DNA of 39,993 nucleotides. It comes from Actinomycetes bacterium (lineage in GTDB: Bacteria; Actinomycetota; Acidimicrobiia; Acidimicrobiales; Acidimicrobiaceae). The position numbers and the translations under genes are program-made. Below the pieces are notes generated by a model. That model was not told the origin of the DNA. It made no database searches and saw nothing but the letters and a program-made list of their open reading frames with translations. The stretch is from positions 1 to 39,993 of the forward strand of contig JAKCDL010000020.1 of assembly GCA_021841935.1 (NCBI GenBank). The letters are read 5' to 3'. Positions 1-7,664 of the stretch are shown here, one piece after another. Numbering within the stretch: the first letter of the stretch is position 1; each line of letters starts with the position of its first letter.

Positions 1-1961
1 GTCGTAGTCGGCGAAGTGATTGCTCCAGGCGAATCTATTGGAACGATAAACTTCGACGGCGGAATCCAGCTAGGTACGACAGCTGGAAATTGTTCCGCGG
101 GCTGACCTGCTAACGCATTTGCCATATAGTTGTGCCAGATCTCAGCTGGGTAAGTTCCACCGTAAACGGGGATACCGCCAACATCGTACATCGGAACGTC
201 TCCCGAGGGGTCACCCATCCAAACGGTGGTAACCATTTGCGGTGTGTAACCGTCAAACCATCCGTCGGTAAAATTATCAGTGGTGCCGGTTTTGCCGGCA
301 GCGGGCCGACCAATTGCTGCTGCGGTACCAGTACCCCTGATGATGACTTGCTGCAAAACACTATCCATCACAGCTACAATTCGGCTAGACAAAACCCTTT
401 GCGAGCTCAAGACCGGATTGTAGACGTACTTGCCAGTCGAATCAACAACGCTGGTGATAAAGCGGGCTGGATGCAGGTAACCACCTGAGGCTAGAACGCC
501 ATAGGCCGTTGCCATCTCAAGAGGTGTTACGTCTTCAGAACCAATCGCAACCGATGGAACCGCCAATAGAGGAGACTTAACCCCCATTATTTGTGCAGTA
601 TCGACTACATTTTGGAGACCAACATTGATCGCTAAGCGGATATAGGCGCAGTTAACCGAATTCGCAGTGGCGTCCGTGATTGTCATTAGACCATAGCCAG
701 GCTCAGCATTGCTAGCAACGTAGGGAAATGGCTTCGTATTTGGCACCGTAAAGGTACATGGTCCAGTACCGTCAATTATGTCAGTTGGTGAATAACCCGA
801 TTCAAGGGCCGCCGCCAAGGTGAAGATCTTGAATGAAGATCCAGGCTGCCTTCCAGTACCTCCGCGTCCCGTAGCGACGTTGAAGCCACCTGAACCGGCA
901 TTTGGATTACCACTGACCATCGCAAGGACATTTCCAGTATTTGGGTCCGTCGAGACTAAAGCGGCAGTGAACTTTCCATTGGTATTGGGTACGATCTTCT
1001 TTACTGCAGCGTCAGCAAGTGCTTGATCTTTTGGATTTAGCGTTGTTTGGATTGTGTATCCACCGTTGGTTAGAGAGGCATATCTTTGTGTCGGGTCAGA
1101 GCCGAGAAATGAATATTGAGGAGCTGTCTCTAGCTCGTCTACCACCTCTGTGACAAACGAGGAGGGCGAAGTAAATATTGGACGGTGGCTAACGGTCGGC
1201 AAAGGCTCTTTCTTCGCTGCCACATCTTGAGCATAAGAAATAGTCCCGTATTGATACATCTGATCGATAGCGAGATTGCGTCGCTGCATTGCATAGGCCG
1301 GATAGTAGAAGGGGTCATATCCCGAAGGGTTCTCAATAAGTGCGGCTAGGAGTGCCGCCTGAGCCACATCGAGCTTGGAGAGATCCTCGCCGAAGTAGGT
1401 TTGAGCCGCAGTTGCAATTCCATATGCACCTTCACCGAAGTAGATGGTGTTCAAGTACCTCTCAAAGATCTGCGACTTCGTCATGACCCCTTGAAGCCTG
1501 AACGAAATTATCGCCTCAGAAAACTTTCTAGAGAGAGTTCGAGACGAGTTTAAGACGGCTTGCTTTACGAGTTGCTGCGTAATCGTAGATCCACCCTGTA
1601 GTGAACCTCCCGAAAAGTCCGATACAAGGGCACGTCCGATCGACCTGAGATCGATAGCACCATGAAGGTAATAGGTATGATCCTCAACATCAAGCACGGC
1701 TGACTTGACGAGCTGAGGTACTTGATTCAGGGAGACCGTAGTTCTATTTTGCCCGTTTTGGATCAAATAGATCAGATTTCCCTGCGAATCAAAGATCTTC
1801 GAAGGGATTGAGAGTGGCCTCATGACAATGGGAGACGAGAAAGTTCCCTTCTCCTTCAGTATTGACACATTACGCACCGTTGGAATCAACAGCGCAACCG
1901 AGAGTCCTAGAAGCACAGCCGAAAGCGCAATCAGCCCAGCGTACTTTAGTACTTTAATCAT
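1..1961 (-). CDS. Bifunctional penicillin-binding protein (class A, PBP1-type), C-terminus cut by window edge
   Basis: Peptidoglycan glycosyltransferase plus transpeptidase, membrane-anchored and acting outside the membrane. I translated 653 residues from ATG 1961; the frame is open to base 1, so the C-terminus is missing. A single membrane segment lies at about residues 7-28. Glycosyltransferase motifs follow in order: VEDHTYYLHG (catalytic Glu93), GGSTITQQ (124-131), RKFSEA (145-150) and the Leu/Ala-rich AALLAAL (202-208). The transpeptidase domain shows SSFK (Ser375 nucleophile, Lys378), SVN (435-437) and KTGT (557-560). All expected catalytic residues are present. No strong ribosome site precedes the ATG; it is chosen because it starts immediately before the membrane anchor. 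Family assignment is firm; which PBP1 paralogue it is cannot be said. Confidence 0.95.
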   Translation of the reverse strand, partial: MIKVLKYAGLIALSAVLLGLSVALLIPTVRNVSILKEKGTFSSPIVMRPLSIPSKIFDSQGNLIYLIQNGQNRTTVSLNQVPQLVKSAVLDVEDHTYYLHGAIDLRSIGRALVSDFSGGSLQGGSTITQQLVKQAVLNSSRTLSRKFSEAIISFRLQGVMTKSQIFERYLNTIYFGEGAYGIATAAQTYFGEDLSKLDVAQAALLAALIENPSGYDPFYYPAYAMQRRNLAIDQMYQYGTISYAQDVAAKKEPLPTVSHRPIFTSPSSFVTEVVDELETAPQYSFLGSDPTQRYASLTNGGYTIQTTLNPKDQALADAAVKKIVPNTNGKFTAALVSTDPNTGNVLAMVSGNPNAGSGGFNVATGRGGTGRQPGSSFKIFTLAAALESGYSPTDIIDGTGPCTFTVPNTKPFPYVASNAEPGYGLMTITDATANSVNCAYIRLAINVGLQNVVDTAQIMGVKSPLLAVPSVAIGSEDVTPLEMATAYGVLASGGYLHPARFITSVVDSTGKYVYNPVLSSQRVLSSRIVAVMDSVLQQVIIRGTGTAAAIGRPAAGKTGTTDNFTDGWFDGYTPQMVTTVWMGDPSGDVPMYDVGGIPVYGGTYPAEIWHNYMANALAGQPAEQFPAVVPSWIPPSKFIVPIDSPGAITSPTT

Positions 1962-2150
1962 TCACAACCAACTTGATGTAGCGATACATGGCGAATCAGA
2001 CAAGCCGCCGAACAATTTCCGTTCGCCACACTCTAGTCGATTTGAGTGAAAAATTCACTACAGGCCTCTAAGTCAAACTCAGCCAACGCTCAGCAAAGCT
2101 TGCAACGCGATCTGTGGAAGGGAACTCAATGAATAAGGAGTCACTCGGTG

Positions 2151-2501
2151 CTAATCAATAAAACGAGGCACGTAGCCACCGCGACCCATCGCAAATGAAG
2201 ATTCAAAGTCGATCTCTTCATCCACGCCGCCCTTCACCTCGGTAACCCACGCCAGGCGACCTTTGATAATTCTCTCGATCCCTGACGCCAATGTCACTGA
2301 AGAGATAGCACATGAAGAACAACTACCCTGGAGCTTAACCTCGACTACACCATTTTCTTCATCGACGTTTACTAAGGCTAAATCACCGCCGTCAGATTGG
2401 ACTGCCGGACGGATCATCTCTACAAGCCGTTCTACGTCGCGATACTTTGCACTTCGCTCTTCAGCTGAAGATTCATTACCCTCTGTTGTTAACTGAGACA
2501 A
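2151..2501 (-). CDS. NifU C-terminal domain (Nfu-type) Fe-S cluster carrier
   Basis: Single-domain protein of 116 residues matching the NifU C-terminal family, which binds a 4Fe-4S cluster between subunits and passes it to apo-proteins in the cytoplasm. The signature is visible: VEMIRPAVQSDGGDLALV (28-45) followed by GSCSSCAISS with the two cluster ligands Cys61 and Cys64. The start is TTG; an AGGTGG ribosome site sits a few bases upstream (minus strand, near 2506-2511), which supports this rare start. It lies 75 bp downstream of the pyrophosphatase gene on the same strand. An Fe-S carrier close to an Fe-S type Rrf2 regulator and a multi-cluster redox operon is suggestive, but the intergenic distances do not prove co-regulation. 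Confidence 0.92.
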   Translation of the reverse strand: MSQLTTEGNESSAEERSAKYRDVERLVEMIRPAVQSDGGDLALVNVDEENGVVEVKLQGSCSSCAISSVTLASGIERIIKGRLAWVTEVKGGVDEEIDFESSFAMGRGGYVPRFID

Positions 2502-2576
2502 TTAGACCACCTATGTACCTTTGCTCTACATCATACAACAGAGGAGCAATTTACACTATTTCGATAGGAGAAACTC

Positions 2577-3068
2577 TTAGTGGCCCTCTCCCAATCTGGC
2601 GATCGCCGCTTGCAACTCCCCTTCTGCAACTTCTTTCGAGGAAAATCCCTCAATAGTTGCAAACTTCTTGGGTTCAAGATCCTTGTAGTGGGCGAAGAAA
2701 TGGCTAATTTCATCTCTTAACTGACTTGGTACGTCGTCTACATCTTGAATCGCTTCAAAGCGAGGATCGCCATCAACTACGCACAGCAGCTTGATGTCCC
2801 TGCCCTTTTCATCGGACATAACAAAGGTTCCAACCGTACGGCAATCGACATGGCAACCTGGAACGAGTTCTTGATCAAGTATCAAAAGTGCGTCAAGTGG
2901 ATCGCCATCTTCACCCAATGTACCTTCGATGTAGCCATAGTTGAGGGGATAGGCCATAGGAGTAAATAGCACTCTATCTAGCCAAATTGCACCGGTCTCG
3001 TGGTCGATCTCATACTTGCAACGCGAATTCTTGGGTACCTCAATTACAACTTCAAAGCCCACTTGCAT
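2577..3068 (-). CDS. ppa: Inorganic pyrophosphatase (family I)
   Basis: Soluble Mg-dependent enzyme hydrolysing pyrophosphate to two phosphates, pulling biosynthetic reactions forward. At 163 residues it has the normal bacterial family I length. The family I signature is seen as EDGDPLDALLI (about residues 53-63) with its Asp triplet, preceded by the conserved KYEIDHETGAIWLDRVL stretch and by YPLNYGYIEGT. ATG 3068 is preceded directly by a GAGGGAG ribosome site. It is read in the same direction as the NifU-type gene downstream. The family and function are secure. Confidence 0.97.
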   Translation of the reverse strand: MQVGFEVVIEVPKNSRCKYEIDHETGAIWLDRVLFTPMAYPLNYGYIEGTLGEDGDPLDALLILDQELVPGCHVDCRTVGTFVMSDEKGRDIKLLCVVDGDPRFEAIQDVDDVPSQLRDEISHFFAHYKDLEPKKFATIEGFSSKEVAEGELQAAIARLGEGH

Positions 3069-3176
3069 CTCCCTCTTACATTTGAGTTTTATCTAACGAC
3101 CAAGGCCAATTCGGACTTAGTTTGACGATGTCAATATAGGCGCTAGCAAGGCAAACCAATATCTAGTCACCTGAAA

Positions 3177-3677
3177 TTATCCTCTTAGGGCACCATCACC
3201 TATGACTATCGAGTGAGATCGATGGCTATCGACAGGGATAGGGTATGTTCCGTCCTCGAGTCGACGGTCGCGGTCGGCTACCTCCTGTAGTGATGAATTC
3301 GCTAACATAGCCCTAAACGAATTCAATGCACCCTTCCACGACTCATGAAGGGGACATACACTACTCCAGTGACAGGGACCGTTACCCATAGCACAAAGTT
3401 CAGAGTGAATCTCGCCTTCTCCGGCTTCTACTACCTCTAAAAGGGTGATTGATGACGGACTCCGGCTAAGTCGATACCCACCACTTCTTCCTGCTCGCGA
3501 AAGAGCCAATCCTGCTCTTACGAGATCTGACAATACGGCCGGCGCAAATGATGTTGGAATCGCCGATGCCACGACGACTTCTCGAATCTTTCTCGCCTCA
3601 TCTAACGGAAATGCGCGCGCGAGTACGATCGCTGCTCTAACTACGTAGTCGCCTCGCTTGGAAAGTACAACGTTCAA
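3177..3677 (-). CDS. Rrf2-family transcriptional regulator, Fe-S type
   Basis: DNA-binding regulator of 166 residues. The Rrf2 fold is recognisable from the start (SKRGDYVVRAAIVLA) through the winged helix (SDLVRAGLALSRAGRSGGYRLSR region, about residues 50-72) to three cysteines, Cys95, Cys102 and Cys108, in CAMGNGPCHWSSVC. This resembles the C-x5-8-C-x5-7-C cluster motif of NsrR and IscR, so an Fe-S cluster sensing NO, oxygen or iron status is likely. The start is TTG (3675-3677) with AAGG upstream. The C-terminal 30 residues beyond the cysteine region look disordered. It is transcribed away from the redox operon at 3799, and the shared 121-bp gap holds overlapping palindromes on the operon promoter, so it is the obvious candidate regulator of that operon and of itself. 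The signal sensed is inference. Confidence 0.9.
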   Translation of the reverse strand: MNVVLSKRGDYVVRAAIVLARAFPLDEARKIREVVVASAIPTSFAPAVLSDLVRAGLALSRAGRSGGYRLSRSPSSITLLEVVEAGEGEIHSELCAMGNGPCHWSSVCPLHESWKGALNSFRAMLANSSLQEVADRDRRLEDGTYPIPVDSHRSHSIVIGDGALRG

Positions 3678-3706
3678 ATATGGGACCTTTTACTCTATGT
3701 TCGAAC

Positions 3707-3735
3707 TTGAATTCGATTTTATATCAATGTACTAT
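3707..3735 (+). promoter_or_regulatory. Candidate promoter of the 3799-7020 redox operon
   Basis: A -35 element TTGAAT (3707-3712) and a -10 element TACTAT (3730-3735) are separated by exactly 17 bp. The -10 lies inside the left arm of the palindrome at 3727-3748, so a bound repressor would block polymerase. The prediction rests on sequence match only. Confidence 0.6.
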
Positions 3736-3758
3736 ACGTTTAGTACATCACTAAACGT
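3727..3758. promoter_or_regulatory. Overlapping palindromic operator, probable Rrf2 binding site
   Basis: Two perfect inverted repeats interlock. ATGTACTA (3727-3734) pairs with TAGTACAT (3741-3748) across 6 bp, and ACGTTTAGT (3736-3744) pairs with ACTAAACGT (3750-3758) across 5 bp. They overlap the -10 of the operon promoter and lie between the divergent Rrf2 gene and the operon. The geometry suits a dimeric winged-helix repressor. That Rrf2 is the binding protein is inferred from position. Confidence 0.7.
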
Positions 3759-3798
3759 TGTACATGAAAGATAAGAATAATGAGATCGGGGGGCATCA

Positions 3799-5385
3799 AT
3801 GAGCTCACTCATTGACTCAACAAGTAGTATTCCCTACGGCGACGACGACGGAAGCGACAATAATAAGGTCACTCCCAAGCTTCGGATCGATCCAGTAGCG
3901 GTATCAATAAACCTACGTCCACGCCAAACGGCGGCGGCAAAGGAACACTTCGAGGCAACGACACCCAAGTTCGAGGTTACGAAGTTCAAAATCGTCTCAA
4001 CCCTAGCAAAGAAGCGATGGATTCAATTCGCACTAATAGTGCCGAATCAATTGATCTTCTGGCTCGTCATCTTCTCCGGACTCTTCGGAACTCTAGATCC
4101 GGGCCTCAACTTTGCCACAGCAATCACGTGGTACATTTGGTTCGCCATCGTCTTTGTGTTGATGGTGGTAGTTGGAAGAGCTTGGTGCTCGATGTGTCCC
4201 TTTGGCGGATTCGGTGAATGGATCCAGCGCAAGACATTCTTCCAGCGAACCCAGAAGTCTCTAGGACTTGGCAAGAAGTATCCACAGAAGCTTGCCGCCT
4301 ATGGACTTATCTCTTCGGCGGTCTCGTTCATAGTCCTGACGTTCCTTGAAGAGTTCTTCAATATTGCAGGACCTGGAACACCAGCTGACACAGCATTTAT
4401 GGTTCTTGGAATTGTACTCTTCGCCACATCGTCGTTCCTCATCTTCGAGCGCAGAACCTTCTGCCGCTATCTATGCCCACTCTCTGGATTGATCGGATCG
4501 ATCGGAGCCATAGGCGCAGCTGCAGGTTTTCGCACCAAAGATCGCGACGTCTGCTACAGCTGCGAATCGAAGGCCTGTATGCGAGGCGGCGAGGAAGGCT
4601 ATGGCTGCCCATGGTACACTTGGCCAGGTTCAGCTGAGTCAAACTCACTGTGCGGACTTTGCACCGAATGCTACAAAGCATGTCCTTCTTCGAATGTCGG
4701 ACTCTTCGTCCAACCACCTTTGACATCCGTAATTGCCCCAAGTCGCAAGAGAATGGATATCGCAGTTGTTTCAGCGATGCTCTTGGGATTGGTAGTCTTC
4801 CAGCAGGTAAACGCTCTGAATATCTACACCAGTCTCGACAACTTCCTTAACTCTCACACTCCATTTGGTCACTATCCAAACGTCCTTGACTATGTCGGCC
4901 TAATTGCACTCTTCGCACTTGTACCAGCCGCGCTCTTCAAGGTAGGAGCCGTAGCGTTCTCGAACATAACTGTCAAGGCAGATAAGGATCTTCCATTCCT
5001 CGAGCGACACAGCGCATTTCGCAACTTCTTTATGGTCGGAATGTATGGCATGATTCCGACGATTGGAGCAGACTACTTCGCACGACAATTGCCAAAGTTC
5101 TTCAACCATGCAACGAGGATCGTACCGGCCGTAATCCATCCCTTCGGAGGAACCAACAAGTTCCTCTACAACTACTCAATGCTTGGGACCCACGGAATCA
5201 TTACGGTTCAGTTGATCATCATGGCAGTCGGAGTAGCCGCCTCGGTCTACACCACATACAAGATCGCTCGTCGCGAGATTGCATCTAGCAACCGCAATAT
5301 GGCGACCCTCTACCTCGTATCGGCAACGCTCATCATGGGAATCGCCGTCGCCCTCCTATACATCCCAATGCAAGCAGCGAACTAA
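3799..5385 (+). CDS. Polytopic membrane 4Fe-4S protein, NapH/NosR/CcoG-like core with extra C-terminal membrane domain
   Basis: Membrane electron-transfer protein of 528 residues. After a hydrophilic N-terminus come membrane segments (about 75-97 and 108-126), then GRAWCSMCPFGG (Cys130, Cys133), more membrane segments, and RRTFCRYLCPLSG (Cys222, Cys226), the paired CxxxCP-type motifs of the NapH/NosR/CcoG group. Two ferredoxin-type Cys sets follow: 252, 255, 260, 270 and 285, 288, 291, 295. NosR's FMN-binding domain is absent. Residues about 310-528 add roughly five further membrane segments with scattered histidines (353, 358, 404, 437, 447, 465); I do not recognise this domain. ATG 3799 follows a G-rich ribosome site. 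The flavoprotein gene starts 15 bp downstream. Likely role: passing electrons between a soluble flavoprotein and the membrane (inference). Confidence 0.85.
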   Translation: MSSLIDSTSSIPYGDDDGSDNNKVTPKLRIDPVAVSINLRPRQTAAAKEHFEATTPKFEVTKFKIVSTLAKKRWIQFALIVPNQLIFWLVIFSGLFGTLDPGLNFATAITWYIWFAIVFVLMVVVGRAWCSMCPFGGFGEWIQRKTFFQRTQKSLGLGKKYPQKLAAYGLISSAVSFIVLTFLEEFFNIAGPGTPADTAFMVLGIVLFATSSFLIFERRTFCRYLCPLSGLIGSIGAIGAAAGFRTKDRDVCYSCESKACMRGGEEGYGCPWYTWPGSAESNSLCGLCTECYKACPSSNVGLFVQPPLTSVIAPSRKRMDIAVVSAMLLGLVVFQQVNALNIYTSLDNFLNSHTPFGHYPNVLDYVGLIALFALVPAALFKVGAVAFSNITVKADKDLPFLERHSAFRNFFMVGMYGMIPTIGADYFARQLPKFFNHATRIVPAVIHPFGGTNKFLYNYSMLGTHGIITVQLIIMAVGVAASVYTTYKIARREIASSNRNMATLYLVSATLIMGIAVALLYIPMQAAN

Positions 5386-5400
5386 GGGAGAAATTCGAAG

Positions 5401-7020
5401 ATGAAACTCTTTTCTCACAATCAAGAGACACACACTGCAACGGCAGTTCTAACTGATAGGTGCGCGGGTTGCCAGGAGTGCCTCGTCAGATGCCCAACGA
5501 ATGCAATTGGATTCAACGAAGATTCTTGGATAGTCGAGATCAACGCAGAACTGTGCATCGGTTGCGGCCAATGCGAACGCCTCTGCCCCTTTAGCGCGAT
5601 CGTTATCGAAAAGGAACTTTCGGTACTCGAATCACAGCTAAATCGACACTATGAACCAACTGGATCTGTCTTCCTATCGGTTCAAGAGACAAAGCCCGCG
5701 ATCACCTCGTTCGACGCTGCCCTATTCGAAGCATCAAGGTGCCTCGAATGTCCAGACCCTACTTGCGTGAAGGGCTGCCCGGCACACAATAACATCCCAC
5801 TTGCCCTCAAAAACCTCCGCGACGGAGACATAGACGGAGCTCGATCGATCTTCCAGGAGACTAGTCATATCGGTTCGATATGTTCACGAGTCTGCGACCA
5901 GAAGAGCCAATGCGAAGGTGCTTGTTCTCTTGCTTTAGCAGGGGGAGAGGCCGTCTCGATAGGAGCTCTCGAAAAATATATCTTTGATCACTCGAACGGT
6001 AGCATCTCGCACTTTTCTGAAACAGCAAAGCGAGTCGCAATCATTGGAAGTGGACCCGCGTCTCTAGGTGCTTGCTTTCGCCTCTTAGAGGCAGGAGTAG
6101 AGGTAGAGGTGTTCGAGGAGAAGGATTATCTAGGGGGACTCCTCAACTATGGAATGCCAGACTTTACGCTTCCCTTTGAGACCTTAGATAAGGTGATCGA
6201 GGAGCTACGTACCGCTGGTGTAACATTCCACACCAACCATCACGTTTCAGATGAGGAATTGAAGCAGCTTCGCGGAAACTTCGATTCAGTAATCGTTGCA
6301 ATTGGCGCCAATCTACCCATTCGTCCCAAAGTCGACGGAATAGAAAGTGCAGTATCAATTGACGCGATGGACTTTCTAGTGCGCTACGGTCAATCAATTC
6401 GTGAATCCAACGTTGAATATGAGCTCTACGGCAAGAAGATACTCATCGTTGGAGCTGGAAATACTGCGATGGACGTAGCTCGAGTCGCAAGGCGACTTGG
6501 AGCCGAAGCTGTCTCCGTTGAGTGGGTAAATTCAAAATTTGCCAAGGTACGACCCGATGAATTGGAAGAGGCGATCACCGAGGGTGTCGACGTCCGCTTC
6601 CAAACGACACTTGTTGCAACGGCCGGAAGGTTAGCGACACTTGTAAATACGACGCACGATGATCCTTCGAAACTTCCATCGATCATCGAATCCTCGAAGT
6701 ACACCGAAGAGTTCGACCTTGTGGTCATGGCCCTTGGATATCGCAAAGGGGGCGACATAGAGCTCGTCGAACCTCAATACACACTTGGGGAGACACCGTC
6801 TCCAAAGTGGAGTGCAAGTGGAATCTTGTCTAAGAGCCACAACCACAACCAACAAATTGGCAGCACTTCATGGATGCGAGAGAGAAAGACTCGAGCCGTT
6901 GGCAGCAAAGATAATGGAGGAATCATCGCAGTTGGAGACTTCCTCTATGGTCCAGCAACGGTCGTTGAAGCTATGGCCTCGGGCAGAAATGCCGCTGATC
7001 GAATAATCGCAGGCATGTAG
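5401..7020 (+). CDS. Multi-cluster Fe-S flavoprotein, GltD-like NAD(P)H oxidoreductase with N-terminal 2x4Fe-4S ferredoxin
   Basis: Soluble oxidoreductase of 539 residues. An N-terminal ferredoxin domain carries two 4Fe-4S motifs (Cys21, 24, 27, 31 and Cys52, 55, 58, 62). A domain typical of the glutamate synthase small subunit follows, with Cys114, 117, 122, 126 and Cys161, 165, 171, 175, then an FAD-binding GSGPAS (216-221) and an NAD(P)-binding GAGNTAMD (351-358). The C-terminus (GDFLYGPATVVEAMASG) is the usual FAD-contacting end of this family. No glutamate synthase large subunit is nearby, so it is probably a free NAD(P)H:ferredoxin-type or quinone-linked reductase rather than GltD. AGGGAG precedes the ATG. 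It is the partner of the membrane 4Fe-4S protein upstream; the electron acceptor is unknown. Confidence 0.9.
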   Translation: MKLFSHNQETHTATAVLTDRCAGCQECLVRCPTNAIGFNEDSWIVEINAELCIGCGQCERLCPFSAIVIEKELSVLESQLNRHYEPTGSVFLSVQETKPAITSFDAALFEASRCLECPDPTCVKGCPAHNNIPLALKNLRDGDIDGARSIFQETSHIGSICSRVCDQKSQCEGACSLALAGGEAVSIGALEKYIFDHSNGSISHFSETAKRVAIIGSGPASLGACFRLLEAGVEVEVFEEKDYLGGLLNYGMPDFTLPFETLDKVIEELRTAGVTFHTNHHVSDEELKQLRGNFDSVIVAIGANLPIRPKVDGIESAVSIDAMDFLVRYGQSIRESNVEYELYGKKILIVGAGNTAMDVARVARRLGAEAVSVEWVNSKFAKVRPDELEEAITEGVDVRFQTTLVATAGRLATLVNTTHDDPSKLPSIIESSKYTEEFDLVVMALGYRKGGDIELVEPQYTLGETPSPKWSASGILSKSHNHNQQIGSTSWMRERKTRAVGSKDNGGIIAVGDFLYGPATVVEAMASGRNAADRIIAGM

Positions 7021-7054
7021 CTTCACAAATATTAACCGAATAGAGGAGGTGCCC

Positions 7055-7081
7055 TTGGCCCAAGAAAACCCCGTTCATTAA
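7055..7081 (+). other. Possible 8-codon leader ORF with full Shine-Dalgarno
   Basis: AGAGGAGGT (7042-7050) lies four bases upstream of TTG 7055, which opens an eight-codon frame ending in TAA at 7079-7081, eleven bases before a long hairpin. A perfect ribosome site on a tiny ORF just ahead of a strong stem is the layout of a regulatory leader peptide, or a remnant of a lost gene. The evidence is thin. Confidence 0.25.
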
Positions 7082-7092
7082 CTACCTACATT

Positions 7093-7170
7093 TGAGGCAA
7101 CTACAGTCATAAACCTCTCAACGCCCCCCAAACCGAAGAGAGGAGACGGTAGTTGCCTCAGTCTTTTAAT
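7093..7170 (+). terminator. Long nested hairpin after the redox operon (terminator or small RNA)
   Basis: TGAGGCAACTAC (7093-7104) pairs perfectly with GTAGTTGCCTCA (7149-7160). Inside are GTC/GAC (7106-7108 with 7145-7147) and CCTCTC/GAGAGG (7114-7119 with 7138-7143), leaving an 18-base C/A-rich loop. A short T4 follows at 7163-7166. It may end the redox operon, but its size and nested order are more than an ordinary terminator needs. Confidence 0.6.
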
Positions 7171-7319
7171 GCACACAAGTATCAGCCAATACGAGCCGCA
7201 TTTTTAAGCGCCACAGCATCAAATATGCAACCACAATAAGAGTAAAAACACTTCGATTTCACTAAAGAAAAACACTCAAAGTGGCGAAAATTCAATTATG
7301 AGACTTATGAGAAGCGCTT

Positions 7320-7664
7320 ATGGCGAATATAAATAGCGACAGAACGCTAATTGTGATAGATTTTGCTAGCAATATAGCTTTGCGTGGCAAAGTTACCAAC
7401 GAAGAGTCAAACGCTTCGATCTATCAAATCACGCCTTATCTACTGAGATCGCTCTCCTTCAGACTAGGTCTCGAATCACTTGAGGAGTTTGAGGAGGAAG
7501 ACTCTGGCCTGCATACCATAGGCAAGAAAGCAGTCTCCTACCCGCATATGAATCAAAAATCAGCAATTCCAAGCAAATCCTCTGGTTACTTCACAGAAAT
7601 ACTTAGGTTTGCAGACAAAACTTCGAAGGCGGGAAAGGCGGCTACTGACGATGAGCTTGAATAG
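7320..7664 (+). CDS. Hypothetical protein paired with the LRV protein
   Basis: A 114-residue protein that I do not recognise. The N-terminal half (TLIVIDFASNIALRG) looks like a beta-hairpin-rich small fold. Residues about 54-63 are acidic (ESLEEFEEED), and the C-terminal third is polar. It has no cysteines, signal peptide or membrane segment. ATG 7320 follows GAGAAG at suitable spacing. Its last 14 bases overlap the start of the LRV gene (ATG 7651), so the two are very likely translationally coupled and probably act together. Coding status rests on this overlap and the ribosome site. Confidence 0.6.
   Translation: MANINSDRTLIVIDFASNIALRGKVTNEESNASIYQITPYLLRSLSFRLGLESLEEFEEEDSGLHTIGKKAVSYPHMNQKSAIPSKSSGYFTEILRFADKTSKAGKAATDDELE

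Noticed and set aside
132..488. Plus-strand open frame inside the PBP gene
   Set aside because: It is antisense to a gene with all catalytic motifs and has no recognisable protein.
2045..2059. AGTGAA/TTCACT hairpin upstream of the PBP gene
   Set aside because: Only six base pairs with a three-base loop and no T-run; it may be chance.
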